NCBI GenBank assembly: GCA_963693285.1
Contig: OY848918.1
Coordinates: 6,391,876-6,455,875, forward strand
Origin: Xestospongia muta
Taxonomy: Eukaryota > Porifera > Demospongiae > Haplosclerida > Petrosiidae
Length of the DNA: 64,000 bases
Reading direction: 5' to 3'
Shown: positions 22,789 through 33,233 of the stretch, one piece after another
Numbering within the stretch: position 1 is the first letter of the stretch
How the letters are laid out: each line of letters opens with the position of its first letter
Notes under the pieces: model-generated
The model's database searches: none
What the model was told of the DNA's origin: nothing
What the model saw: the letters and a program-made list of their open reading frames with translations, nothing else
Made by a program: the position numbers and the translations under genes

Positions 22789-25502
22789 ATGTCCTCTGAT
22801 GATGTTTCTATGACTCCTGGTGGCTTACATAAACCACCTATTAAAGTAGAGAGTAAGGATTTAAGCTCCAGTAAAATGGTGCTTGGCTTTGGAATTGAAA
22901 AAGTTGGTGGTTCATTTGGTGTCTTACCACTTCAGTCAATGAAGGAGTATTCAATGCCAATAGTTTCTCCCACTCCATACGAAGGTACCTTTAATAGTTT
23001 ACTTATTTCAATTATAGGTAATATATTGTTTTGTTTACAGGTTATCCTATTGATCCCAAGTATCTCAAAGAGTTGATATTCAATCAATCAAATACAACCA
23101 AAATACGTCCAGTCTTGCTGTGTTTTGAAGGCCATCCAGACAGTGGTAAAACAAGGGCAGTCTCTCATCTTTTGGACAACTACATTGATTCAAGTCCCTT
23201 TCAACCCATGACAAAGAAAAGTGAGAGGTTACAAGCAGTAGGAATCACCTATTTTGAGATCGTTGCTGCTGGATTCTATCCTTTGAAAAAACTCACCATC
23301 ACTGAAGTTACTAAAGAGTCCAGTTGTGCATTTGGTATTCTATCAGCTTTTAGAAAAGAGCTTTTGCAAAATCATAAAGTACCTCTCTTCAATTATGATT
23401 CAAAAGGGCCAATTTCTAGTTTCGAAGATCACGAACTAGAAGGTCATCTTCAATACATATTCAGCTATATTTGTCAATATGAACACACTCCTAAAGGTAC
23501 AACGGTCACCCCTAAAGAACAAGAGTATGCTGCACAGCTAAAGGAGTTACTTCCAGAAGGTATTGCCCTTATTAACATTTGGGATATTGCCATCAACAAA
23601 ACTGTACATTACTTCTTAACTTCACTATGTGGTCTTCTTTATAACAGTTATATGTGGCTTTTCATGAATATGGATCAAGATTTGGAAAACCTCGACAAAC
23701 CTCCAGAAATCCTTAACGAAACTACCAGAGTTGCAGTTACTACAAACCGTAGTGATAATGGAGAACACTCATTTCTCATGAAATGGCGTCCTCGTCTTCA
23801 TTACTTGCTTCGTTCAAGTAGAATGAGTAAAAGTATACATGGTCCCAGAGAAGGTGTGTGTACTATATTTGCCAAGCACAGTGGTACTTACAATGAAAAT
23901 CTAAAGTTGAAAGTCTCAGAGCTTGAAATCAAAGTAAAGCAAACTGCTAAACATATTGGTGTGTCTTCTCTTATAGAGCCAAAAATTGAAATTATTGATT
24001 TTGAGTGTAGTGATCTTGATGATAACTCTCTTCGTCTTTATCAAAACTTCCAACAGGTTATCTGCAAAACACATTATAAAGATGTTCCTCTCTCCTGGAT
24101 CTTTCTTCGCAGTCTATTTTACAGATCACAAAAAAAATTTATAGCTAAATCAGAACTTCGAAAAAAGGCTGAAGAATGTGGTATGGATGATGAGTCACTT
24201 ACAAAGTTTTGTGAGTTTTATACTTCTTTTGGAAGTATATTTGATCTTAGTCTTGTGAATCCAGACTATTCTTATGTTATAGTAAACCCAATGGGTTTTT
24301 TGAGAACTCTGGACATGTTATTATACCCTGAGGATAGCATTTGTCAAAAGTATCCATCAATAGTGAATGGCATTGTCCCAGAAAAAGCTTGCAAGGAAGT
24401 TTTTGGAGAAAGCTGGCTGGTCTTTATGGAAGCCTTAGTATCTGTCAATTTGGGCACAAGAGTGTCTAGTTCACACATAGATATATCTGATCTTGATCCC
24501 ACTGATATATACTACTTTATCCCTTTAAGTCGCAAAGGTAATCTTATAATGGAAGCTGATCCCACAGCAGTTCATCTTATCATTAATATCGATGCTCCTC
24601 ATGTCTTTCAGCAGACAACCTTCACCAACTCCCTCTTGAGATCATTGCAAAAGCCAAAGCTTGTACAATGTGATAATCCTAATCAAACCATCATTACAGA
24701 GACTAATACCGGTATTACTGTCACACTTGTTTCTCATAGCCCGGCTACTAAAATATCCATCAGCCAAGCCAATCCTGATGTTTGCTCTTTCATTCTCAAA
24801 GCTTATGGCAAAATTGCAGATAAATGTAAAATTGGGACTACAAAATATAAATTTGTTATGATTTGTGCCAAAAGTGGAGTTCCTGACGTACGATATATCC
24901 CATCTTGTCAGTATCACATTCTACCAGATGACGAGCTCTGTGATGAGTGTAAAAAAGCTGGGCGTGTTAATGATCAGTTAAAAGCCTGGAACAAAGCATT
25001 GAGAGAGGTTGGTGACATTGCATATAACTTAATGTTTATCCACTTTTATTTTAATTTTAGTATTTTAATACACAATGGGTACCAGTCCAGGGTAAGTATT
25101 AAATTTCTAGTTATAGACAATGAACATGTATTTCTTTCTTTAATAGAATTAAAACCCTCAGAGCTCAGTTACATTGCTGAACAGATTGCATCATGTGATC
25201 CAACTGTTATTGCCAAAACACTTGGGCTAGCCAAAGATATGTCTCGATTTGAAGGTTTTAAAGGAGAAAAACTTATTATTGAAATGTTGTTAGCTTGGGA
25301 TAAAGATTTTACAAAGCATTCACAAGCAGAGCCCAAACGAGAGTTAGCAAGAAAACTACTCGAGCTCGGTAATGAGTTACCTCAACAGAAGATTGATTTT
25401 GAGAACCTGGCAAGAGAACTGGATATTTATGGTATTCAATTAATATATAAATTATTATCCCTTGAACCAATTTCTTTTTTCTCTGTAGCACCATTGTTAT
25501 AA
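22789..25502 (+). CDS. Unit E: intact pseudo-Roc-COR-Death protein (830 aa)
   Basis: Exons 22789-22984, 23041-25007, 25061-25091, 25147-25431 and 25489-25502; 2,493 nt, open throughout. Residues 1-65 are the family N-terminus (VGGSFGVLP...TPYEG). The P-loop GHPDSGKT is at 96-103, the degenerate G3 block NIWDIAINK near 244, a FAKHSG block where G4 would lie near 343, COR-like VPLSWIFLRSLFYR near 414, and the CQYHILPDDELCDEC knuckle near 688-702. Then comes a ten-residue micro-exon and a Death-like domain about 732-826 (ELSYIAEQIASC, LARKLLELG, LARELDIYG). Tail APLL. Start chosen at the ATG shared with C and F. Cytosolic; no signal peptide or membrane segment. Likely a signalling adaptor or regulator related to Roco proteins (inference). 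Confidence 0.88.
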
Positions 25503-26870
25503 AGAAACTGAGTAGTGGTACACAATATTGAACATCATTAGGAACTATAATTATTGTATAATATAATAATATAATATTAATAACCCTTGGCATAATGATT
25601 ATTATAGTGTGATTTGTTACATAATAGTTTATGAAAATATTGTATGCTAAATAATATTGATGATTTTATTAATGAGGAATACACTTTCATAGAAATATAG
25701 TTCTTTTATAAACAAGAAATAATTATTTTTATTATAATAAATAAGATCACCACAGTTTGTACCAGTGTCTTAACACATTCAGTTGTAGTTCATAAACTTA
25801 TTATTCATGGTCAAGATATTGAAGATCACAAAGCATCCATAAATATTAGAGATATATAGAGTGTGTCTTTTTGAACCATTATGAAAGTGATAGCATATCA
25901 TACAATCTAATATAAATACACAATTAACTATGTGTGACTTAAAAGAATTTTAACTTAATGTTTATAAGATTGTTTCTTTTGTTGTGGTGCCTATAAAATT
26001 AAACAATGATAAAAATGAATGTAATTAGTAGTGTTGTTCTAGTTAGCTTAAAACATAGCTTTAGTTTTAATTATTAAATTTTAAGTCTTTATATGAATAA
26101 TCATATGCTTAGCAATCGTTAATGAGATTCATAAGCGCACACTGTCGCGCCCCACAAGAGCATAAACACAAAATAGTAAGTACATATAAAAGGAAGCCAA
26201 AACAGTCTTGGTTGCCAGTGTGTTGTGGGCCAGCGTCTGCAATGCATCATGACTTCTGAGATGGTTACCAGCATACTCTTCGGAGTACCCGAAAGGCGGA
26301 CTAGGATACGGCTGGTAGTCTCCCTTTAAACGAGATGAGGCTTGGTGTATTGTAGTCCCGGTTTAGTAATGACGATGATTTCCTCCCGAAGCTCGAAACC
26401 CAGTACGGCTGGTTTGAAGTTAGGATTACCTCGCCTTCGGACGAGGGTTACCAAGCCAGGTGGTGGTCCTAGCTAGCGATAGCAGGGAATCCTGGAGCCT
26501 CCTAAATGGAAGCCTGCGTGGAATTGAGTCACGAAAGATCGTTTGGGCAACACACAGGGTTTTTTTTCGAAATTATAATTCTATTTAATTATAAACAAAT
26601 TTAATTATCTATTTATAAATCTATTTTAAGAGTATTAAAGAATAGTCAGTAAGGATGTTCAGGAGGTGAGTAAGTTGGATCATATGAGTAACACAACTAC
26701 ACCTTTTTTAAGAAAGTAAAATGTTGAGCTGGCAGGTCTAGGAGCAATAAATTATTTACAAAGTATCATATGCAGAATATGTGTCAACAATTCTAAAATA
26801 TTTTCTTTGCAATAACTTGAGTAATAAATATAATTTTTAAACTATTAAACTGCCTTCTTCTTGTTGCTGT
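25503..26870. other. Intergenic E to 26.9 kb, with a GC-richer interspersed repeat
   Basis: 25503-26120 is AT-rich with nothing recognised. About 26130-26560 is clearly richer in GC than its surroundings (GGCGGACTAGGATACGGC, CTCGCCTTCGGACGAGG) and its first ~145 nt match the inverted repeat at 11354-11490. It ends near a T-run at about 26562-26569 and looks like part of a retroelement or SINE-like repeat of unknown family. The rest is AT-rich, leading to the - strand dynein fragment. Confidence 0.4.
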
Positions 26871-26879
26871 TGCTGTTTG

Positions 26880-27690
26880 ATTCCTAGTTCTATTAAAAGA
26901 GTATCCTCTAACTTGAGATAATCATCCTATTCCTACCAAAGCAATAGAAATGGACTCATACTTATATTTTCAGACCCAAACTCACTAATTTAGCTTTCTC
27001 TTCCCAACCACTATCTTTGCTCTGTTGAGGTGTCTCCTATAATTACCACATAATAATTATATTTCATTGACTAATATAACCTCTGTAGCAGATATTGCTT
27101 TAGCTTCATCCAGTAGTTTCTTCTCTTCACTACGCATACAATTTCTTTCAGCAACAAATTCTAATCGCTTGACTTCTCTCTCAAAGAATGACTCCATAAT
27201 GGACAACTAGAGGGAGAGAGAATAATCTCTAATTTAAACACTATATCTCTACCTCATTGCTGGAGGGATGACATAGACTCCATGGCACTTCTAATGTATG
27301 TAATGTACCACCACTGTCACCCACTGCTAACATTGATTGACGACCTCCAACAATTAAGAGCTAACAAATAGAATTAGTACAGCTTACTAGAGAGACACCA
27401 TGGGATAATAGAAGTGATTGAAGAGAGGAAATATTTTGGGACAACAATGGTACATGAGATCTAGAGAATGTTTGAATATATGTAATAATAAATGTATTTA
27501 TTCATTACCTATCCATGAGATCCCAGACGTCAATATTCCCATTTTGTTTGCAGATAAAAAATACCACTATAATAATGATGTTATAATTACATCTAATGAC
27601 TCTAATTATAAGGATCTGGTCGAGTAAGTGACCATGTCCCTCCTGTCAACGTCACGGTAGAGCTTCCAGATTTGAGAAGAGCATTTTAAC
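26880..27690 (-). pseudogene. C-terminal fragment of an axonemal dynein intermediate-chain-like WD40 gene
   Basis: Read on the - strand in gene order: LTGGTWSLTRP (about 27650-27615), NGNIDVWDLMDR (about 27555-27515), SITSIIPWCLSS (about 27425-27385), MLAVGDSGGTLHTLEVPW (about 27350-27275) and SFFEREVKRLEFVAERN (about 27215-27140). These are separated by short GT-AG-like gaps. The motif order is that of the WD-repeat C-terminus of axonemal dynein intermediate chains, nearest in memory to the WDR63/DNAI3 type. Only the last ~180 codons are present; the 5' part is missing at the junction with the cystinosin fragment, so it is most likely non-functional. Confidence 0.6.
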
Positions 27691-27699
27691 CATTTTGTG

Positions 27700-28373
27700 G
27701 TCGTTTATGATAATCTCGTTATTTGTGTCGGTGGGACACAAATTGGAATGGCTAGACTTTCTTTATTTTGTTTCCTATGTCAAATTTGCTGTAACATTGA
27801 TCAAATATGTACCAAAGGTACATGTAATATTAATAACTAGTAATAAACTGTCATTATTTGTGTAGACATACATGAACTTTCGGCGTAAAAGTACTGTTGG
27901 ATGGAGCATAGGCAATGTACTATTGGATTTTACTGGTGGAACATTGAGTATCTTACAAATGTTTCTTATCTCTTATAACTATGGTAACTATTTGTCTATC
28001 TTATTGGTCTATCTATCCATTAATATCTTCTGTGTATCTATCCTCATCCTTTTATTCATCCATTCAGATGACTGGAAGTCTATTTTGGAGATCCTACTAA
28101 ATTTGGTCTAGGCACCTTTTCCATATGTTTGATCTTCTTTTTATGACACAACATTATATTCTCTATCACCATCCGCCACCTTCAAAAGAAGGGTACAGTA
28201 AAATTGATTTCAAATGGAATTCCACAAACCCAGAGACTAGACCGTTACTAGGAGATGATTCAGATGATTTTACTCCATCTTTCTTTACAAAAGTCAAAGC
28301 TCAAATTGCATTGCTTCTAGTTAAGTTAAAGTTGAGATCATCAGTACCTGATGTTGGACCATATTCTCCTTAA
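27700..28373 (+). pseudogene. CTNS: Cystinosin C-terminal fragment
   Basis: Exon pieces about 27730-27817 (EWLDFLYFVSYVKFAVTLIK), 27866-27983 ([20 protein letters not shown], then [12 protein letters not shown]) and 28068-28373 ([14 protein letters not shown], then MTQHYILYHH), with matching splice phases. This is the last transmembrane part of the seven-helix lysosomal cystine exporter, including its second PQ-loop region. Only about a third of the protein is present. The last exon needs two one-base corrections (near 28084 and 28120) to read through, so the copy is broken. The C-terminal tail after the last helix is longer than I expect (ETRPLLGDDSDDF). Confidence 0.75.
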
Positions 28374-30104
28374 CTTAGTATCATAATAACTTATATTAAT
28401 AAATAATTAATTATTTAGCTTTCTATATTGATTAAGTCAATGTCGAAGCTACAGAACTCTCCTAGCTAGAACCAACCATACCCACAACGACATCATCATT
28501 TCCTACAACATAACAGTGTTGACAACACCGTGATAATGATAATATTACTAATTAATCTTTAATACAAATTTCTGACCTTTATAATCATATTGATGACAAA
28601 ATTACATTAATAAAAAGCATTAGAAATGTGATTAAATAAAAGTAACTACTCCAACAATTGTTATGATAACTAACTGAATTAAGACATAAAGAGACATGAC
28701 CAATTGGACATAAAGTATGCTCAGTTTGTCTCTGAGATTTTAATACAATGCTGCTAGAATGGGATAGAGTATATCAGTCACAAATAGAAATCAGGCAAAC
28801 TTTGTCAAGGAAACTGTTAGAATTAGAAGAATCATATAATGGTCTACTTGAACAGAAGCCAGACTTTGAAACCCTTGCAAAAGAAATAGATATTTATGGT
28901 ATGTTGTGTATAATTTTTAAAGGCTTATCTTATGTGTCTCTTATCTATAGCATGACCTGCAAATGCAATGAAACAGAACACTTCACACTTTAGAACTTCC
29001 ATATGATACTTTTGTTATATAGTACATTATGTTTATAAATTAATAGTTGGTTGTATTGAATTTGTTTTGTAAGTATTATGAAATATCAATTTGGTAGTAT
29101 CTCCTTTTCCCTTCAGTCAATCAGAGATTGATTGACATTGTCTTTCATATCTAGTTGGGAGTAGTTCTATATATGCTCATATATTAGGTGATGTGATGTC
29201 TACTAAATAAAGTTAATCAACATTAGTTTTAATGTACTGAGAGAATCAAAGGACTCAATTGAAGGAGATTAGTATGATATGTCAACAGGTAAAATATGCT
29301 CTTTTATTATTTAAATCTCATGTGCATGACAAAACTGCAATATGAATAGCACTCATAATAATCAATGTTTATAATATAGAACTTCTATCTTTTAAAATAA
29401 CAAATTATAATGACAGACTTAATTTTGCAAAGTTGAATAATGGATCATTTAAAATATTGTATGTACTGGGAGGTAATTGCAACAGTGTTAGTCTCATACT
29501 AGACAGACTGCTTTGTGTACCATCTGGGTATGAGGCTGTAGCATTCGGCATTATCTAACTCAACTAATAATGGTTAACTCCGAAGTTTATATATGCTAGA
29601 TAATGTAGACAATTTAGTGAGGTGAGCCTGAGGCCCTGAGTAAACGAAATATTTAAATGGGTGTGTTAAAGTTGGTGTGTTGGTTATTTAACATAATTAG
29701 TGAATTCATGAACTAAAAGTAATTTTAACAAATCAATGTGATGAATGAAGATATGTGGATGATTAGAGTCCATGTTGTTGCCAACAGAGATCTTCAGCTA
29801 TGTGTCATGTGACCATTAGTATATGATTGGTTGGAATCGTGTCAGATTTCCTTTCGCACCAAACTTCCTTTCGCTCGGGGGGGGCGTGGTAGTCTTGGGA
29901 CGAGACTAATTCCCCTGGGGACGGACAGATTTAACTATAATATCAACAAATGCTCAGGCTCGCCCCACGATAAAACTAAATTTTCTATACACTTCCAACT
30001 TTGGCTACTAACAGCCATTATTTCAGTAGTGAAGTCATCAATATACAAGGTATGTAGAATGAAATTAACTCCCATGTCTTAAGAGCTCTCATAGCAGATT
30101 AATC
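28374..30104 (+). repeat. Duplicated array segment with an orphan Death-domain exon, upstream of F
   Basis: 28380-28720 repeats the 7960-8280 block. 28735-28901 is the 3' two-thirds of a Death-domain exon (LLEWDRVYQSQ, LSRKLLELEESYNG, PDFETLAKEIDIYG) with its donor and a terminal-exon piece near 28951, but nothing upstream to splice to. From about 29040 the sequence tracks 8540-9620 and ends in a 5'-UTR intron before F exon 1. A purine-rich patch GGGGGGGCG (about 29879) and the TCGCCCCACG block (about 29960) are the strongest candidates for promoter DNA. Confidence 0.6.
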
Positions 30105-31966
30105 ATGTCTTCTGATGATGTTTCTATGACTCCTGGTAGCATATATAAACCACCTATTAAAGTAGAGAGTAAGGATTTAAGCTCCAGTAAAATTGTGTCA
30201 GGCCTTGCAATTGAAAAAGTTGGAGGTTCATTTGGTGTCTTACCATTTCAGTCAATGAAGGAGTGTTCAATGCCAACAGTTTCTCCCACTCTATTTGAAG
30301 GTACTTCATATTACTTTAAATATTTCAATGATATGTAATATATTGTGTTGATTACAGGTTATCCTATTGTTTCTTAATATCTCAAAGAGTTAATATTCAA
30401 CCAATCAAATACAACCAAAATACGTCCAGTCCTGCTGTGTTTTGAAGGCCATCCAGACAGTGGTAAAACAAGAGCAGTCTCTCATCTTTTGGACAACTAC
30501 ATTGATTCAAGTCCCTTTCAACCCATAAAAAAGAAAAGTGAGAGGTCAGAAGCAGAAGGAATCACCTATTTTGAGATTGTTGCTGCTGGATTCTATCCTT
30601 TAAAAAAACTCACCATCACTGAAGTTACTAAAGAGTCCAGTTGTGCATTTGGTATTCTATCAGCTTTTAGAAAAGAACTTTTGCAAAACCATAAAGTACC
30701 TCTCTTCAACTATGATTCAAAAGGGCCACTTTCTAGTTTTGAAGATCACGAACTAGAAGGTCATCTTCAGTACATATTCAGCTATATTTGTCAATATGAA
30801 CACACTCCTAAAGGTACAAAGGTCACCTCTGAAGAACAAGAGTATGCTGCACAGCTGAAGGAGTTGCTTCCAGAAGGTATTGCCCTTATTAACATTTGGG
30901 ATATTGCCATCAACAAAACTGTACATTACTTCTTGACTTCACTGTGTGGTCTACTTTATAACAGTCATATGTGGCTCTTCATGGATATGGATCAAGATCT
31001 AGAAAATCTCGACAAACCACCAGAAATTCTCAAAGAAACTACCAGAATTGCAGTTACTACAAACCATAGGGGTAATGAAGAGCAATCAGTTCTCATGAAA
31101 TGGCATCATGTGATAATCCTAATCAAACTATCATCACAGAGACTGCTACTGGTGTTACTGTCACACTTGTTTCTCATAGCCCAGTTACTAAAATATCCAT
31201 CAGTCAAGCCAATCCTGATGTTTGCTCTCTCATCCTTAACACCTATGTCAAAATTGCAGATAAATGTAAAATTGGAACTGTAAAATATAAATTTGTTATG
31301 ATTTGTGCCAAAAGTGGAGTTCCTGACGTACGAGATATCCCATCTTGTCAGTACCACATTCTACCAAATGACACACTTTGCGATGAGTGTGTGAACACTG
31401 GGAGAGTCAATGATCAGCTGAAAGTTTGGAATGAAGCAATGAGAAAGGTTAGGGAGTTTATATATAGTTATCTTGGTTAATAATATTGTTTTGTGCTTCT
31501 CTTTTCAGTATCCAATTCCTTCAAAATGTCAACCAGACAGAGGTAAGTGCTTGCTAAGATATTAGATTTGAATTTAAAATCCATTATATAGGTTTAAAAG
31601 CTTCAGAGCTTGCTTACATTGCTGAGAAGATTGCATTATGTGATCCAAGTATTGTTGGCAAAATATTTGGTTTCAAGGAATTAAGTCAATATCAAGAAAT
31701 AAAAGGAGCAAAATGTTTTAATGCAATGCTGCTAGAATGGGATAGAATAAACCAGTCAGAGATACAAATCAGGCAAAATTTGTCAAGGAGACTGTTAGAA
31801 TTAGATGAATCATATAATGGCCCACTTGAACAGAAGCCAGACTTTGAAATGCTTGCAAAAGAAATAGATATTCATGGTATGTTGTGTATAATGTTTAAAG
31901 GCTTATCTTATGTGTCTCTTATCTATAGCACGACCTACAAATGCAATGAAACAGAACACTTTATAA
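30105..31966 (+). pseudogene. Unit F: pseudo-Roc-COR-Death copy with internal deletion
   Basis: Exon 1 30105-30300 is intact. The large exon starts at 30358 but meets TAA at 30373-30375 (others read DPKY here). The P-loop GHPDSGKT is present. At about 31109, in the middle of MKWRP, the sequence jumps to CDNPNQTI, removing about 870 nt relative to unit E (the G4-like block, the whole COR winged helix and the first part of the second COR half) and shifting frame. Exon end 31447, micro-exon 31509-31542, Death-like exon 31592-31876 and terminal exon 31929-31966 (ARPTNAMKQNTL) are intact. The Death exon is the apparent parent of the orphan copies at 28735 and 8320. Confidence 0.85.
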
Positions 31967-33233
31967 TTTAGAACTTCCATATAATACGTTTGTTATTTAG
32001 TCCATTATGTTTATAAATTAATAATTAGTAGTTAATAGTATTTCATTATTGAATTTATTTTGCAATTATTACAAAATCCCAATTTGCTAGTATTCTTTTC
32101 CCTTCAGAGATTAATTGACATTGTTATCGCATCTGGTTGGAAAGAGTTTCTGTGTAAACTCACATGCTAAATGATATTGTGTCTGCCAAATTAGGTCATT
32201 TAAAATAGCATTTTGTCATTTCAACTGTTGTCTTCATTACCAGAATCTCATCAATATGATGTAAGCCCAATATTGAGTTACCACAAACCATAATTGGTAT
32301 GTATAAAGCTAACTAGAAACCAAAAAGTACTCTTTGTAGTTTATGTCCAACAACTGAAACTTATGAGGGAAAGGTAGACACTATTTCAACTTAAATAACT
32401 GGGTTAGTTCAGTTGAAATATCATCTGCTTATAGCTTTAATTGAAGCCATGATTCAATTACTATAGCAAAGTGGATGTAAAAGAAATGTGGTTATAGATG
32501 CAACTTGTTGGCTTTATCCATATTCTGTTACACTAGTTTTGGTCTTGTAGCAACTTAGAATCGGACTTACATCATATTGATGAAACTGCAGCAACGAAGA
32601 CCTCAGTTAAAATGACAAAATGGTTCTTTCAGTGAGCTAATCACCAATAATTATGTATCGAGAGAGAATTGGAGGGCTCGATTGAAGGAGATTTGATATG
32701 ATATGTCAACAGATAAAATGTGTTCTTTCAATCTACACATGTGCAAAAAACATGCACAACACGAATATTTGATCACAATATTCAATGTTTATAATTTAAC
32801 AGAAAGAGCTTTGTTTATGAAGTTTGAATAAATCTTAGTCTGTATATCAATGATCATTGTTTAATCAGGAGCCCAATTATCTCAAAATGTAATACTAGTC
32901 TACCAGCTGTTGTGTTAATCAACACTGTCTTTCTCTTATCACCTTGTCATTGGTTTGTAGTATTGTCTATCATAACAATGATAGTCTGATTAAATGCTAT
33001 TATAAACAATAAATGAATCTAATTATGTGTGCAGTATATACCAACCCTAACAGCTAAATTATTTTTATAGCAGGATCCTCCCCTCCTTCCATAAGTCAAC
33101 TTTATAGTAGAAACAAAGGCCTTACCACTCACAATCTACTTCTAATTACATAACACTGCAATCAAGTTCATTTTATGAGAGGTATGTGAACTTTTTCCAT
33201 CATTTTTATCCCATTTGTTATTCTCTCCACAGA
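31967..33233. other. Intergenic F-G
   Basis: The first part (to about 32750) is a diverged copy of the sequence downstream of the orphan Death exons (compare 29040-29330), including TCCCTTCAG and GAAGGAGATTTGATATGATATGTCAACAG. Beyond that nothing is recognised. A 5'-UTR intron probably ends at 33232 (CTCTCCACAG), directly before the first ATG of G. Confidence 0.4.

Noticed and set aside
23031..25502. Unit E as one uninterrupted 823-codon exon
   Set aside because: Splice sites, micro-exon and phases match all other copies where the introns contain stops; the open introns in E are coincidental.
26270..26540. Structural RNA gene in the GC-richer block
   Set aside because: No tRNA, 5S or snRNA features recognised; part of the block is repeated in inverted form elsewhere, so a mobile repeat fits better.
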